From positions 1 to 50,193 of the forward strand of contig NZ_JAIQZN010000054.1 in assembly GCF_023333585.1 (NCBI RefSeq): a stretch of DNA of 50,193 nt, in the 5' to 3' direction. Positions 25,511 to 33,506 of the stretch are shown piece after piece; within the stretch, counting starts at the first letter, position 1; each line of letters starts with the position of its first letter. This DNA comes from Argonema antarcticum A004/B2. Lineage in GTDB: Bacteria > Cyanobacteriota > Cyanobacteriia > Cyanobacteriales > Aerosakkonemataceae. A program made the position numbers and the translations under genes. The notes beneath the pieces were generated by a model. It had not been told where the DNA came from. It made no database searches and saw only the letters and a program-made list of their open reading frames with translations.

Positions 25511-26941
25511 CTAGTCCAAAGGTGCTAGCTGCAAATGTTGGCGAACTTCCGCAGATAGCTCAATAGCCCGCTTAACGCAGTCTCCTAGCGAAACGCCATC
25601 AAAGTAGTTACTACACAGGAATAAACCGGGAAATTGTTCTATAGCTTGATTAACTTGCTCTAACCGCTGGAGATGCCCCAGAGTGTACTGAGGAATCGCC
25701 CGTTTCCAAAGATGCACGGCGAGAACTTTTGGTGGTACATCTTCTTTAAGGAGGATGCGGTAAAGGTCTTGATGAACAGCTTGAACAATTTGCTCATCGT
25801 CTAAATCGCCAATTTCAGGATCGGTTGCGCCGCCAATAAAGTTGGTTAGCAGTTGCCATCCTTGGGGAGCGCGACCTGGGAATAGACTGGAAGACCAGAT
25901 AGTGCCAAGGGTACGAATGGACTGACCGCGTGGAATTAAGTTGCCGAAGCCACGTAGAGGTTGCTTTAGGGCAGTTTGTGGATAAGCGACGACAACGCAG
26001 GCTACGGGAGGATAAGGAATTTCCCTTAAAACTTGGCTTGCTGTTGGTATCAAAGGTTGCAGGAGGTCAGCTGTTACGTAGGCGGGTGTGGTAAGGACGA
26101 TCGTGCGAGCTTCTACCTGTTCAGGTCCTGCGGGTGTATCAAATTCTGCTATGTATGTTTGACGATCGCTCTTTTGCAGCTTCTTCAGGTGCCAGCCTAG
26201 TTTAACGGTATCGCCCAGATGAGATGCGATCGCTTGCGGTAAAGCGGAAATACCCTGCTTAAAGGAGCCTAATTCCCCAGGCCGAGTTTTGGGAATGTTG
26301 GGGTCTTGGGGCTTCACCTGTTTCTTCGTTCCCCGACGTTGCAATATAGCTCCTGCCAACAATCCTCCACCAATTTCGGAAAGCTTGACAATTCGCCGAA
26401 AAGATGCAGATGCACTCAGTCGATCGGGATCGCCAGCATAAACGCCGGAAACGAAGGGAGCCACCAGTCGCTGGGTTACTTCTGCTCCCAGATGACGCTG
26501 GAAGAACTGAGCGATCGTTTCCTCTCCCCCTTGTTCAGATAGCGCCATAGCCGGTGCTACAAACCCCAAAGCGCCCGTCAGTGCCCGTAGCTTGCCTTGC
26601 AAGGTGAGTAGCTGGGAACTTATGGCTGTGGGAGGACTCATCGGTACCGCGAGCAGTTGCCCTTGCCAGTAGACGAAACGAGGCAATTTGCGATCGGCCA
26701 GCACCAACTCTTGCTCCAGTCCCACATCTACAGCCAAGCGAAGTAGTTCTGGCGTCGGCGCAAAGCTGGTGGGGCCTTCTTCCCAGATAAATCCCTCAGC
26801 CATACCTGTGGTGATATTTCCACCAACTCGTCCCTGACGTTCGCACAGTAAAATCCGCCGCCCGTCTTGCTGCAAGGCGTGAGCTAGGCTCAGACCGCTA
26901 ATTCCAGCCCCAACAATTAAGGTATCTAGCACGTTTGTCAT
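25511..26941 (-). CDS. hemY: protoporphyrinogen oxidase
   Basis: FAD-dependent oxidase of the haem/chlorophyll branch, protoporphyrinogen IX to protoporphyrin IX (some family members act on coproporphyrinogen). The 476-residue length fits. The N-terminal dinucleotide-binding motif is IVGAGISGLSLAHAL with CERQGRVGG after it; the C-terminal FAD contact is LFLCSNYFDGVSLGDCVKRA. No Shine-Dalgarno is visible: the ATG at 26941 lies in the first of four heptamers (GTCATTT, GTCAAAA, GTCATTT, GTCATTG on the plus strand, 26937-26964), and the residues MTN are encoded by the repeat itself. Confidence 0.92.
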   Translation of the reverse strand: MTNVLDTLIVGAGISGLSLAHALQQDGRRILLCERQGRVGGNITTGMAEGFIWEEGPTSFAPTPELLRLAVDVGLEQELVLADRKLPRFVYWQGQLLAVPMSPPTAISSQLLTLQGKLRALTGALGFVAPAMALSEQGGEETIAQFFQRHLGAEVTQRLVAPFVSGVYAGDPDRLSASASFRRIVKLSEIGGGLLAGAILQRRGTKKQVKPQDPNIPKTRPGELGSFKQGISALPQAIASHLGDTVKLGWHLKKLQKSDRQTYIAEFDTPAGPEQVEARTIVLTTPAYVTADLLQPLIPTASQVLREIPYPPVACVVVAYPQTALKQPLRGFGNLIPRGQSIRTLGTIWSSSLFPGRAPQGWQLLTNFIGGATDPEIGDLDDEQIVQAVHQDLYRILLKEDVPPKVLAVHLWKRAIPQYTLGHLQRLEQVNQAIEQFPGLFLCSNYFDGVSLGDCVKRAIELSAEVRQHLQLAPLD

Positions 26942-26966
26942 TTGTCAAAAGTCATTTGTCATTGGT

Positions 26967-27057
26967 TATTGCAACTGCAAAGGCGGTTACGACACTATAT
27001 AAATGCTCAAAGCAAGGCGGGGTATATGTTTGTACTAAAGCCGAAGCACTTTGCTAC
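26967..27057 (+). repeat. dispersed MITE-like repeat, diverged copy
   Basis: Contains the blocks GCTCAAAGCAAGGCGG and ACTAAAGCCGAAGCACTTTGCTA shared with the copies at 30581, 37613 and 37777. The ends are less well kept than in those copies. Confidence 0.6.
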
Positions 27058-27071
27058 ATTGCAAATAACTG

Positions 27072-27296
27072 TTATACAGAATTTCGGAACAGTGTTTCAA
27101 GATATACCTGGGCAGCTCTACGATAGCTGCGCGACGCTTCTGGGGTGTTGCCACCCCCATTTTGCAGCAAAAATAGGGATAGAGCAGCAGTAAAAACCCG
27201 GTCTTGATCCCAATCTGGATGACTTTCCAAATAGCTTTTGAGCGATTCGTGCAGTACTTCAGGGATTTCGGCCAGCATACTAACGTTTGTGTTCAT
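27072..27296 (-). CDS. DUF2811 family protein
   Basis: 74-residue cyanobacterial protein: MNTNVSMLAEIPEVLHESL, SYLESHPDWDQDRVF, ALSLFLLQNGGG and the C-terminal RRAAQVYLETLF. The family is widespread in cyanobacteria, small, helical and of unknown function. The frame is open further upstream, but that part encodes only translated simple repeats, so the ATG at 27296 is the start; GGAGG lies about 7 bases before it. Upstream is a repeat-rich spacer. Confidence 0.85.
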   Translation of the reverse strand: MNTNVSMLAEIPEVLHESLKSYLESHPDWDQDRVFTAALSLFLLQNGGGNTPEASRSYRRAAQVYLETLFRNSV

Positions 27297-27416
27297 AAAC
27301 ACCTCCAGAGAAGAGGGGGTGAGGGGGGGAGTGGGAGAGTGGGGGAGCGGGAGAGTGGGGGAGCGGGAGAGCGGGGGAGCGGGAGAGTGGGGGAGCAGAG
27401 GAGAAATTTTCTTGAC

Positions 27417-27486
27417 CACTGACAACTGACCACTGACAACTGACAACTGACCACTGACCACTGACCACTGACCACTGACAACTGAC
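27417..27486 (-). repeat. heptamer array, 10 units, minus orientation
   Basis: Ten consecutive 7-base units (CACTGAC or AACTGAC). They are the reverse complement of the 24-unit array at 27853. A G-rich GGGAGAGTGGGG-type tract (27316-27400) lies next to it. Confidence 0.95.
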
Positions 27487-27746
27487 CACTCAAAACTCTT
27501 TGAGTCCCCAGTCCCCGATCGCCTTATAGGTCAGCCGCATCATTGTCTGCTATTTGGGGGTGGGTTTGTCAATGCTGCGAAATGTTACAAATGTCTTGAC
27601 ATAAACAAAAAGGCTACGAGCCAATAAGCTTTTCAGCCTGTTTTTCGTTACATATCTTTACTAAAACTCAGCATATCCGGGCTGCTCAAGTGTTTGTCAA
27701 AGAAATCCCCAATCGGATAGAAAGACCGCATACGAACGTTGAAACC

Positions 27747-27820
27747 TGTGGAAAACTACGGAAGTTCTGTGGAAAAGTTTTGACAGCTTTGGGGAAAGGT
27801 TGTGGAATCTGTGGGGAAAA
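27747..27820 (+). promoter_or_regulatory. cluster of DnaA-box-like sites
   Basis: TGTGGAAAA at 27747-27755 and again at 27768-27776, TGTGGAATC at 27801-27809 and TGTGGGGAA at 27810-27818. The complement TTTTCCACA is, as I recall, the form of the DnaA box preferred in cyanobacteria. Four sites in one orientation within 75 bases is more than expected by chance. It could be a replication origin or a DnaA titration/regulatory site. Confidence 0.4.
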
Positions 27821-27852
27821 TTTTGGCAAAAGATAAGAATTGCAAAAAATTA

Positions 27853-28020
27853 GTCAGTGGTCAGTGGTCAGTGGTCAGTGGTCAGTGGTCAGTGGTCAGT
27901 GGTCAGTGGTCAGTGGTCAGTTGTCAGTTGTCAGTTGTCAGTGGTCAGTTGTCAGTTGTCAGTTGTCAGTGGTCAGTTGTCAGTTGTCAGTTGTCAGTTG
28001 TCAGTGGTCAGTGGTCAGTG
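27853..28020 (+). repeat. heptamer array, 24 units of GTCAGTK
   Basis: Twenty-four uninterrupted 7-base units, each GTCAGTG or GTCAGTT. The last base follows the order G nine times, T three, G, T three, G, T four, G three. This is a short tandemly repeated repetitive (STRR) sequence of the kind known in filamentous cyanobacteria. Confidence 0.97.
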
Positions 28021-28085
28021 GTCATTCTCTCCCCCAGTCCCCCAGTCCCCCAGTCCTTCCCTAGCCCCTAGCCCCTAGCCCCAGA

Positions 28086-29786
28086 TTAAGCAGCTGAGTC
28101 TTCTTCAACAGTGAAGGTGTGACCCAAGATCCCGAACACCTGACGTTGGGCGAAAAGCTCTACCAAGTCGCTGTTGATTTTGTTTTTGTTGACTTCTTGT
28201 CGAAGAATTTGTAGGGAGGTTTCGACGCTCAATCTGCGCTTGTAGGGACGATCGCTTGCGGTGAGGGCGTCATAGATATCGGCAATTGTCAAAATCTGAG
28301 TTTGAATGGGAATATCTTCGTGTGTTAAGCCTTGAGGGTAACCGCTACCATCCAGCTTTTCATGATGTCTGTAGGCAATGAGGGGTAGGTTTTTGAAATG
28401 TTTCGTCCAGGGAATGCGCTGGAGAAATTTGTAGGTGTGGGTAACGTGGGCTTCGATCTCTAAACGCTCTTCGGGTGTGAGGTTGCCTCTGGGTACCATT
28501 AGTTGAGTCATCTCTTCTAAGGAAACTAGGGGCTTTAACTGTCCGTCGATATCTCGATAAGTATACTTCGACAGTTCTGTCAGTTGAGCGAGAGCTTCTT
28601 CAGAAAAAGCCTGAAATTCGTCGGTTTCCCTTGTTTCTGGTTCATTGACATCTAATAGCAGTTCCCAAAATCGAGTGAGTTTATCGATCGCTTGAGCCAG
28701 ATGGGTATCGAATTTTTGTTGTTCTTGGCAATAAGGACAGCCTATTTCAGAGGTAACATCAGTAAGATGGCGATGATCGAGCGACCCCAATAAATGCTTG
28801 AATTTAGCTTGAGCTACTTCCATTTCCAGGGTTCGCTGGGCTATAGCAAAGCGGTGACGAACGATCTCTAGTTGTTCGGGGTAAAGTTTTTTCTGCTTTC
28901 TCAAGATGGCTTCTGGGACGCAAACTTTGCCAAAGTCGTGCAAGAGTGCAGCGTAGTGAATTTCTTTGATTTGGCGATCGCCAAAATAAATCGATCGCAG
29001 GGAACCAGCGGTAACTAAATTTACTTCTTTACTCAGACAAACAACCAGTTCGGCGACTCGCTCAGAATGACCCGATGTCGTCGGGTCCCGCATTTCAATT
29101 AGTTCTACAGAGGCTTTGACAAAGCTCTCGAATAAGTTTTCGATGCTTTCTTGCAGATTATTGCGTTCAATAGAAATAGCCGCCTGAGAAGCAAGCGATC
29201 GCACAATCCGTTCTTCCCACTCGGAATAGGGCTGGGTTACTTTTGTCACATTTTCTGGAGTGATAACCGCATCCGGTTCGACCTTGCGATTGATTAGCTG
29301 AAGTACCCCAATTACTTCCCCATACTGGTCTTGCATTGGCAATACCAAAACCGAACGAGTGCGGTAGGAGAAGTCGCGATCGAAACTGTCGTCTAGGTCG
29401 TAAGGGACGTCCGATGGTAAATTATATGCGTCCGGCAGATTTAAGCTTTTCCCAGTCAGCGCCACATACCCCGCCAGACTTTTGTGGCTCAGGGGCATAG
29501 CAAATTCTTTTAAATCTGCGTTGGGTTGAGAAGCATTCTGCGCCGCCTTAAACAGCAACTTAGGAACGGCATCGCTCTGGTCTATCAGATAGACGCTGCC
29601 AGCATCGCTATAAGTAATTTCCCGACTCTTCGATAATATTAAACTGAGCAATTCCCCCAAGTTCTGGCTGCTCGAAAGGGCTGTGCCGATCGCCAAAAGT
29701 TGCTCGATCGGTTCAACCCGTTGAGTCGATTCTTGCGGATCTTTGTGGTTTTCGCAGGGCATGAGCTGGGAATCGAGAAGGATCAT
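28086..29786 (-). CDS. GAF/HD-GYP domain protein, putative c-di-GMP phosphodiesterase
   Basis: 566 residues. An N-terminal GAF domain spans about 25-205 (IEQLLAIGTALSSSQNLGEL ... VIGVLQLINRK), followed by a helical linker and an HD-GYP domain from about 215. The HD metal site is LLHDFGKVCVPEAIL and the signature is RHHEKLDGSGYPQGL. Between these motifs the domain has an insertion of about 100 residues containing GCPYCQEQQKF, a possible metal or thiol site. Cyclic di-GMP hydrolysis is the family activity; a GAF ligand such as a cyclic nucleotide may control it. It stands alone, reading left. Confidence 0.88.
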   Translation of the reverse strand: MILLDSQLMPCENHKDPQESTQRVEPIEQLLAIGTALSSSQNLGELLSLILSKSREITYSDAGSVYLIDQSDAVPKLLFKAAQNASQPNADLKEFAMPLSHKSLAGYVALTGKSLNLPDAYNLPSDVPYDLDDSFDRDFSYRTRSVLVLPMQDQYGEVIGVLQLINRKVEPDAVITPENVTKVTQPYSEWEERIVRSLASQAAISIERNNLQESIENLFESFVKASVELIEMRDPTTSGHSERVAELVVCLSKEVNLVTAGSLRSIYFGDRQIKEIHYAALLHDFGKVCVPEAILRKQKKLYPEQLEIVRHRFAIAQRTLEMEVAQAKFKHLLGSLDHRHLTDVTSEIGCPYCQEQQKFDTHLAQAIDKLTRFWELLLDVNEPETRETDEFQAFSEEALAQLTELSKYTYRDIDGQLKPLVSLEEMTQLMVPRGNLTPEERLEIEAHVTHTYKFLQRIPWTKHFKNLPLIAYRHHEKLDGSGYPQGLTHEDIPIQTQILTIADIYDALTASDRPYKRRLSVETSLQILRQEVNKNKINSDLVELFAQRQVFGILGHTFTVEEDSAA

Positions 29787-30269
29787 GTATTTTCACCCTA
29801 ATATCACAGTCAGGCTGGCTATGAAAGCGTTCTTGTTTTGACTAGAAGGCTGGAACAACCCAGTCACAGAATTTTCTCCTAATTGACATCCTCTTACTGC
29901 TCAGTCAAAAGGAGTATTGCGGAAGATCCCTCTTTGGGCTTGCTTGTCACAAGCTGTTGCTAGCCCACGCAACTTGGCGTGGATTAGCTGAGTGTTTAAC
30001 TTTATTATTCATCTTCCAAGCTAGCAAGATTTCTCCTGTATCGGTGAAGAAAAGAGCTATTTGGGAGGCTAATCTGCGACTTTTAGAGAGGTTTTACTCA
30101 GAATTGTAAAGTTCTAAGACACTTAGTTGACTAAAGTAGAAATTTTTCTGTAGCGTAAGTTACAGAAGCAATTTAATTTTAGACCATTGGCTAAGACCGC
30201 TTCGATCGAAAGCTTGAGGAGTCGATCGAAAGGGCTTAGCAGCAGTCTGCTTACCAAGGCAAGAAAATT
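29787..30269. other. 480-base divergent promoter region
   Basis: No gene is seen. Near the right end, two direct copies of TCGATCGAAAG (30202-30212 and 30222-30232) are 20 bases apart, about two helix turns, and are framed by an imperfect inverted repeat that begins GCTAAG at 30190 and ends CTTAGC at 30240. This could be an operator for the small gene at 30270. The remainder is AT-rich DNA in which I see nothing. Confidence 0.4.
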
Positions 30270-30521
30270 ATGAAACTCGACATCGATAAGCTAGAAGTTG
30301 TTAGAACGCCACGTTTCCAATCCTACAATTGGGCCATAGAAACCCAAACGCTTCCTTTGGAGGAAGAATTCCAACCGTCTACATGGGTAAAACTTTTAGA
30401 GCTTCCTAGCCCTTTGAGTTTTGACGAAGCACTTCTTCTGTGCCAGTGTTCGCAGAGAGAGTGGTTAGCCTGGATTCCCGATCATGGAGAAGTTGTACTC
30501 CACACTCGTCAATTTTGCTGA
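30270..30521 (+). CDS. small hypothetical protein
   Basis: 83 residues, acidic, no membrane segment. Visible features are an amphipathic middle (TWVKLLELPSPLSFDEALLLC) and a Trp-rich end (QREWLAWIPDHGEVVL). I do not know a family name, but codon use and composition look like a real cyanobacterial gene. It is alone, with a likely regulatory repeat upstream and a hairpin terminator about 235 bases downstream. Confidence 0.6.
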   Translation: MKLDIDKLEVVRTPRFQSYNWAIETQTLPLEEEFQPSTWVKLLELPSPLSFDEALLLCQCSQREWLAWIPDHGEVVLHTRQFC

Positions 30522-30580
30522 ACCCGTTAGCTTCCAGAACACCGATTCAGTAACCGGGTTTCTTTGGTTGTCAAGGTCGA

Positions 30581-30686
30581 TATAGCCACCGTCACATCGG
30601 TTAGGACAGTATTAAACGCTTCTTCGCAAGGCGGAGACTGTGTTTATACTAAAGCCGAAGCACTCAGCACTCAGCACTTTGCTATA
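30581..30686 (+). repeat. dispersed MITE-like repeat, 106 bases
   Basis: Starts TATAGCC, contains GGTTAGGACAGTATTAAACG, AAGGCGGAGACTGTGTTTAT and two ACTCAGC heptamers, and ends CACTTTGCTATA. The ends are inverted repeats of each other (TATAGC / GCTATA). Confidence 0.75.
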
Positions 30687-30757
30687 TTTCGTTCCTCCAA
30701 CCCAAGAAACCCGGTTTTTAGTTCTCACCCTCAAGCTGAAATGGCGCAATTACGTTG

Positions 30758-30787
30758 AGACGACCGGAGGGTCGTCTTTATTTTTTG
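30758..30787 (+). terminator. hairpin terminator
   Basis: Stem AGACGACC / GGTCGTCT with the loop GGAG, followed by TTATTTTTTGG. It faces rightward transcription from the small gene at 30270. Confidence 0.55.
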
Positions 30788-30954
30788 GCAACATCCAAAC
30801 TTGACCAGCTGCTGCTGTGGCAGACATTTTGCCGATTTTTGTTTATGATGTGGAAAGCAAGTGAGGGGTGTCACCCCTCATCCCAGAAATTAAAGAATAT
30901 GAATCGCGGTTTTCAGTCCAAGAAACTTCGCGGTCTGGTCTAAGTGGTAGGAAT

Positions 30955-31746
30955 ATGGCTGGAAATAGCGCACATATCAAACGATTGCTCGAAACCAAAC
31001 AATGCCAAGGGGGTGACCTGAGTGAGGCAACCCTAGTAAGGCTGAATTTGAGTGGTGCTGACTTAAGCGGTGCCAACTTGATTTTTGCGAATATGAATGG
31101 TGTCAACTTGAGCGGTGCTAACTTAAGCGGTGTCGATCTTAGTTTTGCTAACCTGGTTTCGGCGAATCTGGTTAATGCTGACTTAAGTGGAGCTGATTGT
31201 AAGGGGCTAAACCTTTTTGACTGTCAGATGAATAATGCCAACTTGTGCGGTGCTGACCTGGGGTTTGCCAATTTGGTGAACGCCAACTTGAGTGAAGTCA
31301 ACCTCAGCGGTGCTGACTTGGATGGTGCTAACCTGATTGGGGTTAATCTGAATCGTGCCAATCTCTGCGGTGCGAATTTGGGTGGTGCTAATTTGGGAAA
31401 TGGGAATTTGGTGGGTGCTAATCTCTCTAATGCGACTCTGTGTGATGCCCGTTTAGTGGGTGCCGACCTGAAAGATGCAAACTTGAGTGGTGCGGATTTG
31501 AGAGATGCTAACTTGTTGAACGCCAACTTGAGTGGTGCTAACTTGTTGAACGCCAACTTGAGTGGTGCGAATTTAGCTAATGCAAGGTTGGATGGTGCGA
31601 TCGGACTTTATCGAGAAGAACCGATTGTGGTTAAGCAGAATGAGTCGCCAAGGTCAGGTATGGCTTATGTCACTTTTTCCCAGCCCGGTTTGTATGCCCC
31701 TGCTAGTAACGGCTTCAGCCTGCCACGTCCGGGATTGCCATCGTGA
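30955..31746 (+). CDS. pentapeptide-repeat protein
   Basis: 263 residues made mostly of A(D/N)LSGA-type pentapeptides, from about residue 20 to 225, which fold into a right-handed quadrilateral beta-helix. Its N-terminal helix (HIKRLLETKQC) and Cys-containing turns are visible. The C-terminal 40 residues are outside the repeat. Function is unknown; the family ranges from scaffold to DNA-mimic proteins. ATG 30955 after AAGTGGTAGG is preferred to an upstream in-frame GTG at 30868. Two identical 24-base-scale blocks near 31512-31570 (LLNANLSGAN repeated) show recent repeat expansion. A strong hairpin lies at 31771-31807. Confidence 0.9.
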   Translation: MAGNSAHIKRLLETKQCQGGDLSEATLVRLNLSGADLSGANLIFANMNGVNLSGANLSGVDLSFANLVSANLVNADLSGADCKGLNLFDCQMNNANLCGADLGFANLVNANLSEVNLSGADLDGANLIGVNLNRANLCGANLGGANLGNGNLVGANLSNATLCDARLVGADLKDANLSGADLRDANLLNANLSGANLLNANLSGANLANARLDGAIGLYREEPIVVKQNESPRSGMAYVTFSQPGLYAPASNGFSLPRPGLPS

Positions 31747-32163
31747 ACTATCTACACCTAACTTATCTACGTTTAGACGATCGCACCGCAGGTGCGATCG
31801 TCTAAACTCCAGTTACTTAGGGTGTGGGCGTTCAGGCGAGCGGGCAAAGACGGCTGTAGTACCGCTGCCGTCGCCGACGAATAAGAACGTTACTACGTCT
31901 ATAGCAATCACAATTTTTACAGTAGAGGCGAGTGTTGGTACACCGCCTCTACTGGAGCGGTTGATTTTTTGAAAATTCCTTAGCGATGGGGCTCTTCCGT
32001 ACTTATAATAATTTGGCACACTAAGTACGGAAGAGCCGGGTAACTTAGGACTTTCGGAGGAAAATATACCAAAATTTTTCCCGTCCAACTGGATAATGGT
32101 AGTACCTTGAAATTGGTAATAAGCTGTTAGGCGATCGCTACTACGGTAAATTTTTGTTTCTAA
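31747..32163. other. 417-base spacer with two hairpins
   Basis: No gene. Besides the hairpin at 31771-31807, a second perfect 16-base-pair stem (GGCTCTTCCGTACTTA, 31990-32005, with its complement at 32022-32037) has a 16-base loop. The spacer separates convergent genes, so both could act as transcription ends. Confidence 0.6.
31771..31807. terminator. perfect 17-base-pair hairpin
   Basis: Stem GTTTAGACGATCGCACC with its exact complement and a three-base loop GCA, 25 bases after the pentapeptide-repeat gene. It has no T-run, so it may be a 3'-end stabiliser, a bidirectional terminator or a repeat. It contains the GCGATCG core of HIP1 on both arms. Confidence 0.6.
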
Positions 32164-32517
32164 TCAAGCTGTAGCAAATTCTGTGAAAGGTCGCTTACTG
32201 GGATGATGAAACCCTAAAACAATATCACTCTTAGGAATTTCTGCTGCCAATAAATCGTCAACTACACACAAATCAGTCCAATCTTCTTCAACCCAAATTT
32301 TGCCATCTTTAATGCGAAGATACATAGTAATGTAACGTATCCGTTGTTTGCCTTCCCAACCAGAGTGAAACCATAGATATTGATCTCGTTCTTCGTCAAA
32401 TGCAAGACGATTATCTGACTCTAATTCATCTAGCGTAAGCTCTCCCTTGACCGTCATTTCATAATATCCAGTTAATATTTTTTTAACCGTACTGCGATAG
32501 TATTCTAGTTTATCCAT
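32164..32517 (-). CDS. xisI: XisI family protein
   Basis: 117-residue homologue of XisI, named from the fdxN element excision control factors of Anabaena. Family blocks are YRSTVKKIL, FDEERDQYLWFHSGWEGKQRI, YLRIKDGKIWVEEDWTD and the ending IVLGFHHPSKRPFTEFA. In most cyanobacteria xisH-xisI pairs occur far from any excision element and in many copies, so their general role is unknown. It overlaps the xisH stop by 13 bases and is co-transcribed with it. Confidence 0.9.
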   Translation of the reverse strand: MDKLEYYRSTVKKILTGYYEMTVKGELTLDELESDNRLAFDEERDQYLWFHSGWEGKQRIRYITMYLRIKDGKIWVEEDWTDLCVVDDLLAAEIPKSDIVLGFHHPSKRPFTEFATA

Positions 32518-32921
32518 TGCCTAATTTCCTCTTTTTCCATTTCAACTACTATTAAAAGAAGCTGATTCTGATGAGTAACTACTTGTACAGACTTACGTTG
32601 AAAGAACTCTTTGTATACGACATCATCAATTGCCAAATATAGCGTGTATTCTGGAGCGGTGAGTTGAATGAGATTTCGGTATACAATGTATTGACCTAGT
32701 GCGGCATGAAAATCATACATTAGCGAACGCCCAACAAAGCTCTTAATTTCAATAACTATTTTTTGTCCCTGACGTTCGGCTGCAATCGGCTTTTCGGCTG
32801 CTAAATCCGCATATAGCCCAGCATCCTCATATTTGATCAAGTAGGGGTCAGCCGTAATTGTCCAACCGTCTTTTATTAAGGCATTTTTAACGGCATTGTG
32901 GTAGATATCTTTGGCAGGCAT
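32505..32921 (-). CDS. xisH: XisH family protein
   Basis: 138-residue XisH homologue. MPAKDIYHNAVKNALIKDGWTIT opens the protein; YADLAAEKPIAAER followed by KIVIEIKSF shows the Asp and E-x-K of a PD-(D/E)XK nuclease fold. ATG 32921 is chosen because the family begins MPAKD; an in-frame start at 32951 would add 10 residues. Paired with xisI downstream; the pair resembles a two-gene nuclease and partner module. No excision element or recombinase is seen nearby. Confidence 0.9.
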   Translation of the reverse strand: MPAKDIYHNAVKNALIKDGWTITADPYLIKYEDAGLYADLAAEKPIAAERQGQKIVIEIKSFVGRSLMYDFHAALGQYIVYRNLIQLTAPEYTLYLAIDDVVYKEFFQRKSVQVVTHQNQLLLIVVEMEKEEIRQWIN

Positions 32922-33085
32922 ACTAAAAACAGTGCAGAATTCACCCAACAATTAATATAAACCGTTTTTGTTTGAAATTCTCTTCTGGATTCTAGCATAG
33001 GAAAGGATAGCGATCGCAGCATTTTGAGTTTTGTTGCGATCGCCCCCTAAAACCCAACCACCCCCACTCGACTAGCAAATTGGTA

Positions 33086-33436
33086 TTAACTTTGCGGTGG
33101 GGTAGGCTGGTTTTTGAACTGTTGAATGAAAAGTTGAATGCCTAAAGCGACAAGACCGATCGCGATTATGCCAAAGATGACGGTTGCCAAGGTGCTGACG
33201 CCGACGACGAGGGTGCGAACGGCAACGGTGATATTAATAACAGTGATGTTGTGGGATTGAATTGGTTTGGTGGCAAAGCTTTGGGCAATGGAAGCGGTGA
33301 GGGAATAAAGTCCGGTCGCCATTGCACCCGCAATCAGGGAACCTGTTATACAACGTAGGGGAGTCGCTGAGGTGGAGTCGGTCGATTTGGGATTTTCGAT
33401 CTGGGATTTGGGATTGGGGGGAGATTGGTCAAGCAT
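33086..33436 (-). CDS. DUF3082 membrane protein
   Basis: 116-residue cyanobacterial membrane protein with two or three hydrophobic segments: LRCITGSLIAGAMATGLYSL, then VAVRTLVVGVSTLATVIFGI, then IGLVALGIQLFIQQ. The conserved AQSFATKP links the first two. The function is unknown. The frame is open back to 33517 and would overlap ispE, but the preceding residues are translated repeat-like DNA, so ATG 33436 is taken. It follows ispE closely and may be co-transcribed with it. Confidence 0.8.
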   Translation of the reverse strand: MLDQSPPNPKSQIENPKSTDSTSATPLRCITGSLIAGAMATGLYSLTASIAQSFATKPIQSHNITVINITVAVRTLVVGVSTLATVIFGIIAIGLVALGIQLFIQQFKNQPTPPQS

Positions 33437-33506
33437 AAGCTTTAAGCTCGTTTTGGGATTTTGGATTAGCAGGAGACTACAGAGTTTGAGTTTTTGATAA
33501 TTTAAG

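Larger units (their letters stand above)
27297..28085. other. 790-base repeat-rich spacer
   Basis: No gene. It holds a purine-rich degenerate tract (27316-27400), two opposed heptamer arrays (27417-27486 and 27853-28020), a cluster of DnaA-box-like sites between them (27747-27820), and CCCCAGT / CCCCTAG heptamer runs (28030-28083) that reach the stop codon of the HD-GYP gene. Long open frames across the arrays are translated repeats and not genes. Confidence 0.7.
30522..30954. other. 430-base spacer with nested repeats
   Basis: No gene. A 19-base inverted repeat (30552-30570 and 30698-30716, one mismatch, core AACCGGGTTTCTT) encloses a copy of the TATAGC-ended MITE-like repeat (30581-30686). 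A terminator-like hairpin follows at 30758-30783. The last 70 bases hold the promoter region of the pentapeptide-repeat gene. Confidence 0.6.

Noticed and set aside
27853-28020. Possible CRISPR array
   Set aside because: Units are 7 bases without spacers, so it is a simple tandem repeat. No 28-37-base repeat with unique spacers was found anywhere in the window.
27802-28078. Long open frames across the heptamer array, in all three plus-strand frames (VVSGQW-type translations), with counterparts at 27280-27493 on the minus strand
   Set aside because: They are the translation of GTCAGTK repeats; a 7-base period is open in all frames and no coding signal is present.
31224-31556. 110-residue minus-strand frame opposite the pentapeptide gene
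   Set aside because: A mirror of the repetitive codons of the pentapeptide repeats, with Lys/Ala/Pro-rich low-complexity composition and no start signal.
32164-32921. xisH/xisI as evidence of a programmed excision element
   Set aside because: No site-specific recombinase, split gene or flanking attachment repeats were found; such pairs are common outside excision elements.
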